NCBI RefSeq assembly: GCF_000817815.1
Contig: NZ_JPRD01000006.1
Location: forward strand, 62,001 to 126,000
Origin: Vibrio owensii CAIM 1854 = LMG 25443
GTDB taxonomy: Bacteria > Pseudomonadota > Gammaproteobacteria > Enterobacterales > Vibrionaceae
Direction of reading: 5' to 3'
Length of the DNA: 64,000 bases
Position 1 is the stretch's first letter, and every line of letters begins with the position of its first letter. The translations under genes and the position numbers were made by a program. This document shows positions 40,571 through 50,096 of this stretch, in pieces. A model generated the notes under the pieces. It made no database searches and had not been told where the DNA came from. It was given only the letters and a program-made list of their open reading frames with translations.

Positions 40571-40602
40571 GTTATCGAGAGAATTGGTAAAACCTCAATA
40601 AC
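40571..40602 (-). other. Spacer hairpin before tRNA-Leu 4
   Basis: Stem GTTATCGAG/CTCAATAAC (one mismatch), transcript loop GUUUUACCAAUUCU containing the D-arm complement. A perfect palindrome CCCTTTAAAGGG lies next to it at 40605-40616. Confidence 0.65.
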
Positions 40603-40623
40603 GTCCCTTTAAAGGGAGAATAA

Positions 40624-40698
40624 TGGCAGGTCTACCTGGATTCGAACCAGGGAATGGCGGCATCAAAAGCCGCTGCCTTACCGCTTGGCGATAGACCT
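40624..40698 (-). tRNA. tRNA-Gln(UUG), copy 3, acceptor type B
   Basis: 75 nt, anticodon UUG, encoded CCA. Acceptor stem AGGTCTA/TAGACCT: the fourth pair is T-A instead of G-C. Confidence 0.97.
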
Positions 40699-40737
40699 AC
40701 GGGTGATAGTCAAAAGACATATCAAATTAGAAAAGTA

Positions 40738-40822
40738 TGGTGCGGTCGGAGAGACTTGAACTCTCACACCTTGCGGCGCCAGAACCTAAATCTGGTGCGT
40801 CTACCAATTCCGCCACGACCGC
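40738..40822 (-). tRNA. tRNA-Leu(UAG), copy 5
   Basis: 85 nt, anticodon UAG, encoded CCA. Confidence 0.97.
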
Positions 40823-40837
40823 GACTTTTCTAAATCA

Positions 40838-40861
40838 TCTAGGAAATTGGTAAAACCTAGA
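40838..40861 (-). other. Spacer hairpin before tRNA-Leu 5
   Basis: Stem TCTAGG/CCTAGA with transcript loop UUUUACCAAUUU; same loop core as copies 1, 2, 4, 6 and 8 but a different stem. Confidence 0.7.
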
Positions 40862-40873
40862 CAATAAAATAAA

Positions 40874-40950
40874 TGGTGGCTACGACGGGATTCGAACCTG
40901 TGACCCCATCATTATGAGTGATGTGCTCTAACCAGCTGAGCTACGTAGCC
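40874..40950 (-). tRNA. tRNA-Met(CAU), elongator, copy 2
   Basis: 77 nt, anticodon CAU, encoded CCA; same sequence as copy 1 as far as I can read. Confidence 0.96.
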
Positions 40951-40991
40951 AACAATATGTTTTAACAACATATGTATTCTTTTAATTAAGA

Positions 40992-41076
40992 TGGTGCGGT
41001 CGGAGAGACTTGAACTCTCACACCTTGCGGCGCCAGAACCTAAATCTGGTGCGTCTACCAATTCCGCCACGACCGC
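40992..41076 (-). tRNA. tRNA-Leu(UAG), copy 6
   Basis: 85 nt, anticodon UAG, encoded CCA. The flanking spacers resemble those of copy 4, about 518 bp away, indicating a second, older duplication (Met-Leu-Gln-Leu). Confidence 0.97.
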
Positions 41077-41088
41077 GTCTTAATTGTT

Positions 41089-41120
41089 GTTATCGAGAGA
41101 ATTGGTAAAAACTCAATAAC
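41089..41120 (-). other. Spacer hairpin before tRNA-Leu 6
   Basis: Stem GTTATCGAG/CTCAATAAC, transcript loop with UUUUUACCAAUUCU. The palindrome CCCTTTAAAGGG recurs at 41123-41134, as beside copy 4. Confidence 0.65.
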
Positions 41121-41140
41121 GTCCCTTTAAAGGGAAAATA

Positions 41141-41215
41141 TGGCAGGGCTACCTGGATTCGAACCAGGGAATGGCGGCATCAAAAGCCGCTGCCTTACCG
41201 CTTGGCGATAGCCCT
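41141..41215 (-). tRNA. tRNA-Gln(UUG), copy 4, acceptor type A
   Basis: 75 nt, anticodon UUG, acceptor type A, encoded CCA. Confidence 0.97.
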
Positions 41216-41245
41216 ACATTGCTCTAATAAAAGAGACTTTAATTA

Positions 41246-41330
41246 TGGTGCGGTCGGAGAGACTTGAACTCTCACACCTTGCGGCGCCAGAACCTAAATC
41301 TGGTGCGTCTACCAATTCCGCCACGACCGC
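41246..41330 (-). tRNA. tRNA-Leu(UAG), copy 7
   Basis: 85 nt, anticodon UAG, encoded CCA. Its short 33-bp upstream spacer has only a small TGAGT/ACTCA hairpin (41339-41350), without the UACCAAU loop. Confidence 0.97.
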
Positions 41331-41363
41331 ATAACTACTGAGTAAACTCAATAATTAAAATAG

Positions 41364-41438
41364 TGGCAGGTCTACCTGGATTCGAACCAGGGAATGGCGG
41401 CATCAAAAGCCGCTGCCTTACCGCTTGGCGATAGACCT
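41364..41438 (-). tRNA. tRNA-Gln(UUG), copy 5, acceptor type B
   Basis: 75 nt, anticodon UUG, acceptor type B, encoded CCA. Confidence 0.97.
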
Positions 41439-41454
41439 GCAGGCAATAAATATA

Positions 41455-41539
41455 TGGTGCGGTCGGAGAGACTTGAACTCTCACACCTTGCGGCGCCAGA
41501 ACCTAAATCTGGTGCGTCTACCAATTCCGCCACGACCGC
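41455..41539 (-). tRNA. tRNA-Leu(UAG), copy 8
   Basis: 85 nt, anticodon UAG, encoded CCA. Only 16 bp separate it from the next tRNA-Gln in the transcript. Confidence 0.97.
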
Positions 41540-41558
41540 ATCTTGAAATCTATTAACC

Positions 41559-41582
41559 ATTAGTTAATTGGTAAAAACTAAT
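41559..41582 (-). other. Spacer hairpin before tRNA-Leu 8
   Basis: Seven-bp stem ATTAGTT/AACTAAT with transcript loop UUUACCAAUU; a fourth distinct stem with the same loop core. Confidence 0.7.
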
Positions 41583-41613
41583 CGTTGAATTTTTTCTTTC
41601 ATTAAAGAAAGAA

Positions 41614-41690
41614 TGGTGGCTACGACGGGATTCGAACCTGTGACCCCATCATTATGAGTGATGTGCTCTAACCAGCTGAGCTACGTAGCC
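41614..41690 (-). tRNA. tRNA-Met(CAU), elongator, copy 3
   Basis: 77 nt, anticodon CAU, encoded CCA. Confidence 0.96.
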
Positions 41691-41770
41691 ATCTTTTTGA
41701 GCGAGACAATATAAACCTTCACGCTCTAAGTGACAACCCTTTTTCTTAAAGGAATCTCACTTTGGAATAA

Positions 41771-41845
41771 TGGCAGGTCTACCTGGATTCGAACCAGGGA
41801 ATGGCGGCATCAAAAGCCGCTGCCTTACCGCTTGGCGATAGACCT
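41771..41845 (-). tRNA. tRNA-Gln(UUG), copy 6, acceptor type B
   Basis: 75 nt, anticodon UUG, acceptor type B, encoded CCA. Confidence 0.97.
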
Positions 41846-41876
41846 GCAGGCAGTAGTATTTCTACTACTTAAAACA

Positions 41877-41961
41877 TGGTGCGGTCGGAGAGACTTGAAC
41901 TCTCACACCTTGCGGCGCCAGAACCTAAATCTGGTGCGTCTACCAATTCCGCCACGACCGC
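41877..41961 (-). tRNA. tRNA-Leu(UAG), copy 9
   Basis: 85 nt, anticodon UAG, encoded CCA. A long hairpin without the UACCAAU loop fills the spacer to tRNA-Met 4 (TTCCTAA...TTAGGAA, 41967-42000). Confidence 0.97.
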
Positions 41962-42000
41962 ATCTATTCCTAACTATTCTAATAAAAGAATGTTTAGGAA

Positions 42001-42077
42001 TGGTGGCTACGACGGGATTCGAACCTGTGACCCCATCATTATGAGTGATGTGCTCTAACCAGCTGAGCTACGTAGCC
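42001..42077 (-). tRNA. tRNA-Met(CAU), elongator, copy 4 (first in transcript)
   Basis: 77 nt, anticodon CAU, encoded CCA. First gene after the promoter, matching the position of metT in E. coli. Confidence 0.96.
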
Positions 42078-42126
42078 AATACCATATTTTTCGTTCTCGT
42101 CGCTAAGTTGCCTTGTTGTCGGGAAC

Positions 42127-42162
42127 GGCGCGCATTATGCGAAGTTGAGTGAGATCCGTCAA
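42127..42162 (-). promoter_or_regulatory. Promoter of the tRNA array with stringent discriminator
   Basis: On the minus strand: -35 TTGACG (42162-42157), 17-bp spacer, -10 CATAAT (42139-42134), then the GC-only discriminator GCGCGCC (42133-42127). This is the layout of rRNA/tRNA promoters repressed by ppGpp/DksA. No comparable promoter is visible in the spacers, though I could not score them all. Confidence 0.85.
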
Positions 42163-42297
42163 CAGTTTTTTTCAATAAATCCCGCAAAATCCATCGTTCG
42201 CTTCCTTTTTAAACAAAGAGGCGCGTTTATGATCTAAAACTGGAAATAAATTGGCTTGGAGTGAGGGAGTTTATTTTCTGTTGTTTATGAAAGGTAT

Positions 42298-42327
42298 AAA
42301 AAAAGCCAGCACTACGGCTGGCTTTTT
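42298..42327 (-). terminator. Terminator after ychF
   Basis: Stem AAAAGCCAGC/GCTGGCTTTT with a 6-nt loop and a long T-run on the minus strand. The 135 bp between it and the tRNA promoter hold nothing else I recognise. Confidence 0.9.
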
Positions 42328-42361
42328 ATGTAAATGAAGTGTTTAAAATTCATTCACTTAA

Positions 42362-43453
42362 TTATACGTTGAAGCGGAAGTGTACAACATCGCCATCCTT
42401 AACGATGTATTCTTTACCTTCTAGACGCCATTTACCTGCATCTTTCGCACCGCTTTCACCGTTGCATTGGATGAAATCGTCGTAACCAACAACTTCTGCA
42501 CGGATGAAGCCTTTTTCAAAGTCAGTGTGGATCTTCGCTGCTGCTTTTGGCGCAGTTGCACCAACAGGGATTGTCCATGCACGAACTTCTTTCACGCCAG
42601 CTGTGAAGTAAGTTTGTAGGTTTAGCAGTTCGTAACCCGCGCGGATAACACGGTTTAGACCTGGTTCTTCGATACCAAGGTCAGCTAGGAACTCTTCACG
42701 CTCGTCGTCTTCTAGCTCAGCCATCTCTGATTCGATCGCTGCACATACAGGAACAACAACGTTGTTTTCTTTTGCTGCAAACTCACGTACTGCGTCTAGG
42801 TACGCGTTGTCTTCAAAACCATCTTCGTTCACGTTAGCGATGTACATAGTTGGTTTTAGCGTCAGGAAGTTTAGGTAGCCAATTGCTGCTAGTTCTTCTT
42901 TCGTAAGCTCAACAGTACGCGCCATGCCACCTTCCGTTAGGATAGGAAGCAGTTTTTCTAGAACCGTCAGTTCGAATTTTGCGTCTTTATCGCCGCCTTT
43001 TGCTTTCTTAGCGTTACGCTGAATCGCGCGCTCACAAGAATCAAGGTCAGCCATTGCTAGCTCAAGGTTGATAACTTCAATATCTTCGATTGGAGATACT
43101 TTACCTGCAACGTGAACGATGTTGTCGTTTTCGAAACAACGTACAACGTGGCCGATTGCGTCAGTTTCACGGATGTTCGCTAGGAATTTGTTACCTAGAC
43201 CTTCACCGCGAGATGCACCTGCAACTAGACCAGCGATGTCTACGAATTCCATTGTAGTAGGCAGAACTTTCTGTGGGTTAACGATCTTTGCTAGAGCATC
43301 TAGACGTAGATCTGGCACAGGAACCACACCAGTGTTTGGTTCAATGGTACAGAACGGGAAGTTTGCTGCTTCAATACCCGCTTTAGTTAGTGCGTTAAAC
43401 AGAGTTGATTTACCAACGTTAGGAAGACCAACGATGCCACATTTAAAACCCAT
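42362..43453 (-). CDS. ychF: Redox-regulated ATPase YchF
   Basis: Obg-family P-loop protein of 363 residues that prefers ATP to GTP and binds ribosomes. Walker A is [12 protein letters not shown] at 8-19, and a TGS domain ends the protein. I start at ATG 43453 (MGFKCGIVG), because a start at 43513 would overlap pth and add 20 unrelated residues. It lies 10 bp after pth, as in E. coli. Confidence 0.96.
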   Translation of the reverse strand: MGFKCGIVGLPNVGKSTLFNALTKAGIEAANFPFCTIEPNTGVVPVPDLRLDALAKIVNPQKVLPTTMEFVDIAGLVAGASRGEGLGNKFLANIRETDAIGHVVRCFENDNIVHVAGKVSPIEDIEVINLELAMADLDSCERAIQRNAKKAKGGDKDAKFELTVLEKLLPILTEGGMARTVELTKEELAAIGYLNFLTLKPTMYIANVNEDGFEDNAYLDAVREFAAKENNVVVPVCAAIESEMAELEDDEREEFLADLGIEEPGLNRVIRAGYELLNLQTYFTAGVKEVRAWTIPVGATAPKAAAKIHTDFEKGFIRAEVVGYDDFIQCNGESGAKDAGKWRLEGKEYIVKDGDVVHFRFNV

Positions 43454-43463
43454 GATAGTAACC

Positions 43464-44054
43464 TTATTCAGCTTTGAACGTGTGGAGGCGATTTTGTGCT
43501 TTTGATAGACCATCCTTAATTAGGATATCTAGACAGCGCACTGATTCGTCAGCTGCGGCGTCTAGTAGCTCTTGCTCTTTTGCTGGAGCTTTGCCTAGTA
43601 CAAAACCTGCCACTTTATCTTTGTGTCCCGGATGGCCGATGCCGATACGAAGACGATAAAAATCTTTGTTATTGCCCAGTTTGCTAATCGTGTCACGCAG
43701 ACCATTATGGCCACCGTGACCGCCACCTTTCTTAAACTTAGCGACACCTGGCGGTAAGTCTAGCTCGTCATGAGCAACCATGATCTCTTCTGGCTTAATT
43801 TGGTAAAACTTCGCGAGTGCTGCGATCGCCTTGCCAGATAGGTTCATGAAGGTGGTTGGGATTAGCAAACGGAGATCCTGGCCATTGACCAAAATGCGTC
43901 CTGTTAGGCCAAAGAACTTTGGTTCGTTCTTCAGGGTAACGTTGTGAACGCGAGCTAATTCTTCTACAACCCAAGCGCCCGCATTGTGGCGAGTTTTGGC
44001 GTATTCTGGTCCCGGATTAGCAAGACCAACAAGAAGTTTGATTGGTTGAGTCAA
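43464..44054 (-). CDS. pth: Peptidyl-tRNA hydrolase
   Basis: Releases peptides from prematurely dropped peptidyl-tRNA. 196 residues; the motif [17 protein letters not shown] carries the catalytic His23, and GHNGLRD and HDELDLP follow. First gene of pth-ychF, separated from prs by its own terminator region. Confidence 0.97.
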   Translation of the reverse strand: MTQPIKLLVGLANPGPEYAKTRHNAGAWVVEELARVHNVTLKNEPKFFGLTGRILVNGQDLRLLIPTTFMNLSGKAIAALAKFYQIKPEEIMVAHDELDLPPGVAKFKKGGGHGGHNGLRDTISKLGNNKDFYRLRIGIGHPGHKDKVAGFVLGKAPAKEQELLDAAADESVRCLDILIKDGLSKAQNRLHTFKAE

Positions 44055-44150
44055 GGTTAGGATCTCTCTGGAATCTCAAAAAGCGCAGTATGATAGCACA
44101 GAATTCTCACAGTGGGCGACCAAGGGATTTTCTGCCTATCGATACAAATA

Positions 44151-44178
44151 AAAAAACACCCCAAAGAGGGGTGCTTTT
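44151..44178 (-). terminator. Terminator after prs
   Basis: Stem CACCCC/GGGGTG with a 5-nt loop, extended by A/T pairs; the minus strand continues with a long T-run. Confidence 0.88.
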
Positions 44179-44205
44179 AAAATCAGTCTAACTGAAATGT
44201 TCGTA

Positions 44206-45150
44206 TTAGTTGAACATTGCAGAGATTGACTCTTCGTTGCTGATACGACGAATCGCTTCAGCTAGCATGCGCGATAGGCTTAGTGTAGTTACTTTGCCAG
44301 TTGCAGCCATCTCTTTAGATAGAGAGATAGAGTCAGTTACGATAACTTGGTCAAGAACTGAGTTCTTGATGTTGTCTGCAGCGTTACCAGAGAAAACAGC
44401 GTGAGTTGCGTAAGCGAATACACGCTTAGCACCGCGTTCTTTTAGCGCTTCAGCTGCTTTACATAGTGTGCCACCTGTATCGATCATGTCATCAACGATC
44501 ACACAGTCACGACCTTCAACGTCACCGATTAGGTTCATTACTTCAGAAACGTTTGCACGTGGACGACGCTTGTCAACGATAGCGATGTCGATATCGCCTA
44601 GCGCTTTTGCGGTTGCACGAGCACGAACAACGCCACCTAGGTCAGGAGAAACCACTACTGGGTTTTCTAGACCACGAGATTGCATGTCTTCTAGAAGTAC
44701 TGGCGTACCGAAGATGTTATCAACTGGTACATCGAAGAAGCCTTGGATTTGCTCTGCGTGTAGGTCGATAGTCAGAACGCGGTCAACACCAACGTTAGAT
44801 AGGAAATCAGCAACAACTTTTGCAGTAATTGGCACACGAGAAGAACGTACACGACGATCTTGGCGAGCGTAGCCGAAGTAAGGAATAACTGCAGTGATAC
44901 GGCCTGCTGAAGCACGGCGCATTGCATCAATCATAACAACCAGTTCCATTAGGTTGTCGTTAGTCGGTGCACAAGTGGATTGAATGATAAAAACATCGCT
45001 ACCACGAACATTCTCGTTGATTTGAACTGCAACTTCGCCATCAGAAAAGCGAGAAACAGATGCATCACCTAGAGAGATGTAAAGACGATCAGCAATACGT
45101 TGGGCTAGTTCAGGTGTTGCGTTACCAGCAAATAGCTTCATATCAGGCAC
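44206..45150 (-). CDS. prs: Ribose-phosphate pyrophosphokinase
   Basis: Makes PRPP from ribose 5-phosphate and ATP for purine, pyrimidine, NAD, His and Trp synthesis. 314 residues. The PRPP-binding loop is [18 protein letters not shown] near 213-230 and the catalytic flexible loop [12 protein letters not shown] near 194. It follows ispE by 28 bp in the lolB-ispE-prs order seen in E. coli. Confidence 0.98.
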   Translation of the reverse strand: MPDMKLFAGNATPELAQRIADRLYISLGDASVSRFSDGEVAVQINENVRGSDVFIIQSTCAPTNDNLMELVVMIDAMRRASAGRITAVIPYFGYARQDRRVRSSRVPITAKVVADFLSNVGVDRVLTIDLHAEQIQGFFDVPVDNIFGTPVLLEDMQSRGLENPVVVSPDLGGVVRARATAKALGDIDIAIVDKRRPRANVSEVMNLIGDVEGRDCVIVDDMIDTGGTLCKAAEALKERGAKRVFAYATHAVFSGNAADNIKNSVLDQVIVTDSISLSKEMAATGKVTTLSLSRMLAEAIRRISNEESISAMFN

Positions 45151-45178
45151 GGTGGAAACCTCGGGTTTGCGTCCAGTT

Positions 45179-46051
45179 TTAAATAGGTCGGTGTGAGGCT
45201 GATTGGTATTCAGCCAAAGTCTCTTTCAGTGGCGAAACATTGCGCCCTTGAGCGACAAATGCCGAGACTTTATCAGAGAGTTGTGCAAGGATAGTTTCCG
45301 CTTCGGTTTTGCTCGAAAATTCAGCAAAAACGCAAGATCCTGTCCCCGTCAATCTTGACGGCGCGTATTGTAGCAGCCATGAAAGTTGCTTATCAACCTC
45401 TGGGTAGAGCATTCGTACAATTTTTTCGCAATCGTTTACGCTTGGCGCGTTTAAAAGCGTTTCTAAATCGCGTTTTGGCGTATTTCGGGTCAGATCTGGA
45501 TGACCGAATATGTCGGCGGTTGCAATGGAAACATTTGGGCGAACAACCAAATACCATTTCTCATCTGGATGAGCCGGAGAAAGTTTCTCGCCAACACCTT
45601 CCGCAAACGCCGCAAAGCCGCGAACAAAAACGGGTACATCCGCACCAAGCGCAAGGCCGATTTCGGCTAATTCATCATCACTTAAGTGGGTTTGCCATAG
45701 GTAGTTCAGTGCAACCAGCGCTGTTGCCGCATTTGAAGAACCGCCACCAATGCCACCGCCCATCGGTAAGATCTTATGAAGATCAATATGGGCACCGTAT
45801 GAGCAATTTGCGTAGCGTTGCAACGCCGTGGCAGCTTTCCAGATCAAGTTGTCTTTTAGAGGAACACCTTCAATCTCAGGTGAAATGGTGATCTCACCAG
45901 AGTCGTTCGCTTGAATGGTGAGTTCATCGCCGTGATCGACGAATTGGAATAAGGTTTGTAGCTCGTGGTAGCCGTTTTTAGTTCGGCCATTAATATAAAG
46001 AAAGAGATTCAATTTCGCCGGAGATGGCCAGCGGGTTGAAATATCGATCAT
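45179..46051 (-). CDS. ispE: 4-diphosphocytidyl-2-C-methyl-D-erythritol kinase
   Basis: GHMP kinase of the MEP isoprenoid pathway, 290 residues. The ATP loop is [16 protein letters not shown] near 94-109. I choose the ATG at 46051, which overlaps the lolB stop as ATGA, typical coupling; an ATG five codons earlier (46066) is also in frame and would lie deeper inside lolB. Confidence 0.95.
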   Translation of the reverse strand: MIDISTRWPSPAKLNLFLYINGRTKNGYHELQTLFQFVDHGDELTIQANDSGEITISPEIEGVPLKDNLIWKAATALQRYANCSYGAHIDLHKILPMGGGIGGGSSNAATALVALNYLWQTHLSDDELAEIGLALGADVPVFVRGFAAFAEGVGEKLSPAHPDEKWYLVVRPNVSIATADIFGHPDLTRNTPKRDLETLLNAPSVNDCEKIVRMLYPEVDKQLSWLLQYAPSRLTGTGSCVFAEFSSKTEAETILAQLSDKVSAFVAQGRNVSPLKETLAEYQSASHRPI

Positions 46052-46686
46052 TGGGTGATGTTCCATTTTGTGATCACTAAATTAATTTTTACGTCTGCTG
46101 TGCTCAGCTTTAACTTGCTTGGTAGAGGCAATGTCTGTTGATGCCATTCAATGTCACCATAGCGTTGATACGCGATGTTCCAATCATTCTGGCCGATCTG
46201 TTTATCGAGGGCTTGTAATGTATTGGTTGGTGAAAGCTGGAAAGAGTCTGCATCGGTTGGCAAGCCGAGTAGCCAATCTGGCATGTGGTCGACTGGCATC
46301 ATCAAACCGGTCAAACGGAAAATGAGTTGGTTAGCATCACGGGCAGAGAGTACTTGATCATCGTACGTTTCGACCGTCGCGCCTTGCGGGGTAATCGTGA
46401 GCTTTAATGCGGTTTGACCAAGCAGAGTGGTTAAGCGCAATTGGCTTAAGGCGGAAGAGTGCTTCCAGAAAAAGTTCAGGCTTTGTCTTTGATCAGGGCC
46501 AATGTAGCCAAGTTTGCCTGTAGCTTGAAAGTTATCAATGGTTTCCAGTCGCTGTTCGTGCGCTTGCCACTCTACGCTGGTGACACTTTCAGGAACAGAA
46601 CTACAACCCGCGAGTACTAGGCTCGATAAGAGCAAGATGAGAAAGGAGCGTAAGGTCATGTTTGATGGCTTATTAATCAGTTTCAT
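46048..46686 (-). CDS. lolB: Outer-membrane lipoprotein receptor LolB
   Basis: Takes lipoproteins from LolA and inserts them in the outer membrane, itself a lipoprotein. The lipobox is LVLAGC, with the lipidated Cys at residue 28 from the start at 46686, or 19 from the ATG at 46659; the later start gives a more usual signal peptide, and neither has a strong ribosome site. It is divergent from hemA. Confidence 0.94.
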   Translation of the reverse strand: MKLINKPSNMTLRSFLILLLSSLVLAGCSSVPESVTSVEWQAHEQRLETIDNFQATGKLGYIGPDQRQSLNFFWKHSSALSQLRLTTLLGQTALKLTITPQGATVETYDDQVLSARDANQLIFRLTGLMMPVDHMPDWLLGLPTDADSFQLSPTNTLQALDKQIGQNDWNIAYQRYGDIEWHQQTLPLPSKLKLSTADVKINLVITKWNITQ

Positions 46687-46820
46687 CGGTAATCGCTCAC
46701 AACTATAGCATTGAAAAGCCGAGCGAAGGAAAACAAATCCGGCTTACCCTTTCAATAAATGCGTGCTTACAGTAAAATTCTGAACCTATTTTATAACCGA
46801 TCTCAGAGATACCACGTTAG

Positions 46821-48077
46821 ATGTCCTTGCTTGCTATTGGAATCAATCACAATACAGCGTCTGTTGACTTGCGAGAGAAAGTGGCGTTCGGACCCGATAA
46901 ATTGGGCCCAGCACTTGAGCAACTCAGAGACCATGAAGCCGTAAATGGCAGTGTGATTGTTTCTACCTGTAACCGTACCGAAGTGTACTGCGACGTGAAG
47001 CAAGGAGCGCGAAATAAGCTTATCGACTGGCTAGCCCAGTTCCATCAAGTTAATCAAGAAGACTTGATGCCCAGCCTTTATGTCCATGAAGAGCAAGCGG
47101 CGATTAAGCACTTGATGCGTGTTTCTTGCGGCCTTGATTCACTGGTACTAGGTGAGCCTCAGATTTTGGGTCAGGTAAAACAAGCGTTTTCTGATTCCCG
47201 AGATCATCAGGCGGTGGATGCGTCGATTGATAAGTTGTTCCAAAAGACTTTCTCAGTCGCAAAACGTGTTCGAACAGAAACTGATATTGGTGGTAACGCC
47301 GTGTCGGTAGCTTATGCTGCATGTACACTGGCGAAACACATCTTTGAATCACTGTCTGACTCAACAGTATTGTTGGTTGGCGCAGGTGAAACCATCGAAT
47401 TGGTGGCGAAGCACTTGGCGTCGAACGGCTGTACTAAGATGATTGTTGCTAACCGTACTCGAGAGCGTGCTCTTGTGTTAGCGGAGCAATTTGGGGCAGA
47501 AGTGATCAGCTTGAATGAAATTCCGGACCATTTACCGAGAGCAGACATCGTGATCAGCTCAACGGCGAGCCCACTGCCTATTATTGGTAAGGGGATGGTT
47601 GAGACTGCGTTGAAGAAACGTCGTCACCAGCCGATGCTCTTGGTGGATATTGCGGTACCACGTGATGTGGAAGCGCAGGTCAGTGAATTGAATGATGCTT
47701 ACTTGTACTCGGTGGATGACTTGCAGTCGATCATCGATAGCAACATTGAACAACGTAAAGTAGAAGCGATTCAAGCAGAAGCGATCGTAAGCGAAGAAAG
47801 CGCGGCATTTATGACGTGGCTACGTTCACTCCAAGCGGTGGACAGTATTCGTGATTATCGTAAATCGGCCAACGAAATTCGTGAAGATTTGCTAAGTAAG
47901 AGCCTACAATCATTGGCAACGGGCGCAGACCCAGAAAAAGTGCTGCGCGAGCTTAGTAATAAACTCACCAACAAACTGATTCACGCTCCAACTCGTGCGC
48001 TGCAAAGCGCGGCCGAGCAGGGCGAACCAGCAAAATTAACGGTTATCCGCCAGACCCTTGGTTTGGATGATCTGTAA
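46821..48077 (+). CDS. hemA: Glutamyl-tRNA reductase
   Basis: First committed enzyme of haem synthesis by the C5 pathway: reduces Glu-tRNA(Glu) to glutamate 1-semialdehyde with NADPH. 418 residues with the catalytic Cys50 in [10 protein letters not shown] and the NADPH motif [15 protein letters not shown] near 181. It heads hemA-prfA-prmC-sirB2-sirB1-kdsA, conserved with E. coli. Confidence 0.98.
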   Translation: MSLLAIGINHNTASVDLREKVAFGPDKLGPALEQLRDHEAVNGSVIVSTCNRTEVYCDVKQGARNKLIDWLAQFHQVNQEDLMPSLYVHEEQAAIKHLMRVSCGLDSLVLGEPQILGQVKQAFSDSRDHQAVDASIDKLFQKTFSVAKRVRTETDIGGNAVSVAYAACTLAKHIFESLSDSTVLLVGAGETIELVAKHLASNGCTKMIVANRTRERALVLAEQFGAEVISLNEIPDHLPRADIVISSTASPLPIIGKGMVETALKKRRHQPMLLVDIAVPRDVEAQVSELNDAYLYSVDDLQSIIDSNIEQRKVEAIQAEAIVSEESAAFMTWLRSLQAVDSIRDYRKSANEIREDLLSKSLQSLATGADPEKVLRELSNKLTNKLIHAPTRALQSAAEQGEPAKLTVIRQTLGLDDL

Positions 48078-48106
48078 CTCACGCTTTTTATTAAGAAAAC
48101 GACACT

Positions 48107-49195
48107 ATGAAAGCCTCTATTCTGACTAAGCTAGAAACGCTAGTAGAACGTTACGAAGAAGTTCAACATCTTCTTGGTGATCCTGATGTAATTGGAAATC
48201 AGGATAAATTCCGCGCTCTATCAAAAGAGTACTCTCAGCTAGAAGAAGTTACTAATTGCTTCCAAGCGTATCAACAAGCGCAAGATGACCTCATCGCTGC
48301 TGAAGATATGGCTAACGAAGACGACGAAGAAATGCGTGAAATGGCGCAGGAAGAAATCAAAGAAGCAAAAGATGCGATCGAGCGTCTGACTGATGAGCTA
48401 CAAATTCTTCTTCTTCCAAAAGATCCAAACGATGACCGTAACTGTTTCCTTGAAATCCGTGCAGGTGCAGGCGGTGATGAAGCAGGCATCTTCGCGGGTG
48501 ACTTGTTCCGCATGTACAGCAAATACGCAGAGAAGCGTGGTTGGCGTATCGAAGTGATGTCTTCTAACGAAGCAGAGCACGGCGGTTACAAAGAGATGAT
48601 CGCGAAAGTGAGCGGCGACGGTGCATACGGCGTATTGAAGTTTGAGTCAGGCGGTCACCGTGTACAACGTGTTCCTGCTACAGAATCTCAAGGTCGTGTT
48701 CATACTTCAGCGTGTACCGTAGCGGTTATGGCGGAAATCCCAGAAGCGGATCTGCCAGAAATCAAAGCTGCAGACCTGAAAATCGATACTTTCCGTGCAT
48801 CTGGCGCGGGTGGTCAGCACGTTAACACCACGGATTCTGCAATCCGTATTACTCACTTACCAACTGGTACAGTCGTTGAGTGTCAAGACGAGCGTTCACA
48901 GCATAAGAACAAAGCGAAAGCGATGGCAGTACTTGCTGCTCGTATCGTTCAAGCGGAGCAAGAGCGTCGTGCGGCAGAAGTGTCTGACACACGTCGTAAC
49001 CTACTAGGTTCTGGTGACCGTAGTGACCGCATCCGTACTTACAACTACCCACAAGGTCGTGTTTCTGATCACCGTATCAACCTAACCATCTACCGTTTGA
49101 ACGAAGTGATGGAAGGTGATCTACAAAGCCTGATCGATCCAGTAGTTCAAGAGCACCAAGCAGACCAACTAGCGGCGCTAGCTGAGAATGGCTAA
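48107..49195 (+). CDS. prfA: Peptide chain release factor 1
   Basis: Reads UAA and UAG stop codons. 362 residues. The codon-reading tripeptide is P190-A-T192, and the GGQ that triggers hydrolysis is at 235-237 ([10 protein letters not shown]). PrmC, encoded 3 bp downstream, methylates that Gln. Confidence 0.98.
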   Translation: MKASILTKLETLVERYEEVQHLLGDPDVIGNQDKFRALSKEYSQLEEVTNCFQAYQQAQDDLIAAEDMANEDDEEMREMAQEEIKEAKDAIERLTDELQILLLPKDPNDDRNCFLEIRAGAGGDEAGIFAGDLFRMYSKYAEKRGWRIEVMSSNEAEHGGYKEMIAKVSGDGAYGVLKFESGGHRVQRVPATESQGRVHTSACTVAVMAEIPEADLPEIKAADLKIDTFRASGAGGQHVNTTDSAIRITHLPTGTVVECQDERSQHKNKAKAMAVLAARIVQAEQERRAAEVSDTRRNLLGSGDRSDRIRTYNYPQGRVSDHRINLTIYRLNEVMEGDLQSLIDPVVQEHQADQLAALAENG

Positions 49196-49198
49196 TCG

Positions 49199-50056
49199 AT
49201 GAGCCAAGTTCAATCTATTGAGCAAGCACTGAAAAGTGCGACGGCAATTCTGACAGAAGGCGGCAAAGAGTCGCCTTCTCTCGATGCAGCTGTCCTTCTT
49301 TGCCATGTCCTTGGCAAACCACGAACCTACCTACTGACCTGGCCAGAAAGAGCATTAGAAACCGAGCAACAAGCTCAATTTGATGCACTATTGGCACGAC
49401 GCATCGCTGGTGAACCCGTGGCTTACATCATTGGTGAACGTGAGTTTTGGTCTTTACCTCTTAAAGTCTCGCCATCTACATTGATCCCAAGACCAGATAC
49501 TGAACGTTTGGTTGAAGTCGCATTAGATAAGACTTTCGGACAAACGGGACCGATCTTAGACCTTGGCACAGGAACTGGCGCGATAGCTTTAGCATTGGCG
49601 TCTGAAATGCCAAATCGCCAAGTGATGGGTATCGATCTTAAGCAAGAGGCGAAAGAGCTGGCTGAGCACAATGCGTCGCAATTAAACATCAAAAATGTGA
49701 CGTTTGATCAAGGTAGTTGGTTCGAACCTATTGCCAGCGGAACAAAGTTTGCTTTAATTGTCTCCAACCCACCGTACATCGACGAAAAAGACCCACACCT
49801 CTCTCAAGGAGATGTGCGCTTTGAACCAAAATCGGCGCTGGTTGCCGATGAGAATGGTCTAGCGGATATTCGTCATATCTCTGATCTTGCGCGCCAATAT
49901 TTGCAAGAGGGTGGATGGTTAGCGTTCGAGCATGGTTATGATCAGGGCGAAGCCGTTCGTGAGATCATGACGCACTTTGGTTTTGAACAAGTCGTTACGG
50001 AAAAAGACTATGGTGATAACGATCGAGTGACGCTCGGTTGTTACAAACCGCAATAA
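49199..50056 (+). CDS. prmC: Release factor glutamine methyltransferase PrmC
   Basis: N5-methylates the GGQ glutamine of RF1 and RF2. 285 residues with the SAM motif DLGTGTG at 121-127 and the catalytic NPPY at 190-193. The 3-bp spacing from prfA implies coupling of enzyme and substrate. Confidence 0.97.
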   Translation: MSQVQSIEQALKSATAILTEGGKESPSLDAAVLLCHVLGKPRTYLLTWPERALETEQQAQFDALLARRIAGEPVAYIIGEREFWSLPLKVSPSTLIPRPDTERLVEVALDKTFGQTGPILDLGTGTGAIALALASEMPNRQVMGIDLKQEAKELAEHNASQLNIKNVTFDQGSWFEPIASGTKFALIVSNPPYIDEKDPHLSQGDVRFEPKSALVADENGLADIRHISDLARQYLQEGGWLAFEHGYDQGEAVREIMTHFGFEQVVTEKDYGDNDRVTLGCYKPQ

Positions 50057-50096
50057 TAACGAGCAAGTCAGCAGTAACTTATAAAAGAGAAAGAAA

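Noticed and set aside
39697..42058. Open frames of up to 147 codons running through the tRNA array, with repeated segments in their products
   Set aside because: They are reading frames through tRNA genes on either strand. The repeated protein segments are translations of repeated tRNA sequence, and no ribosome sites precede them.
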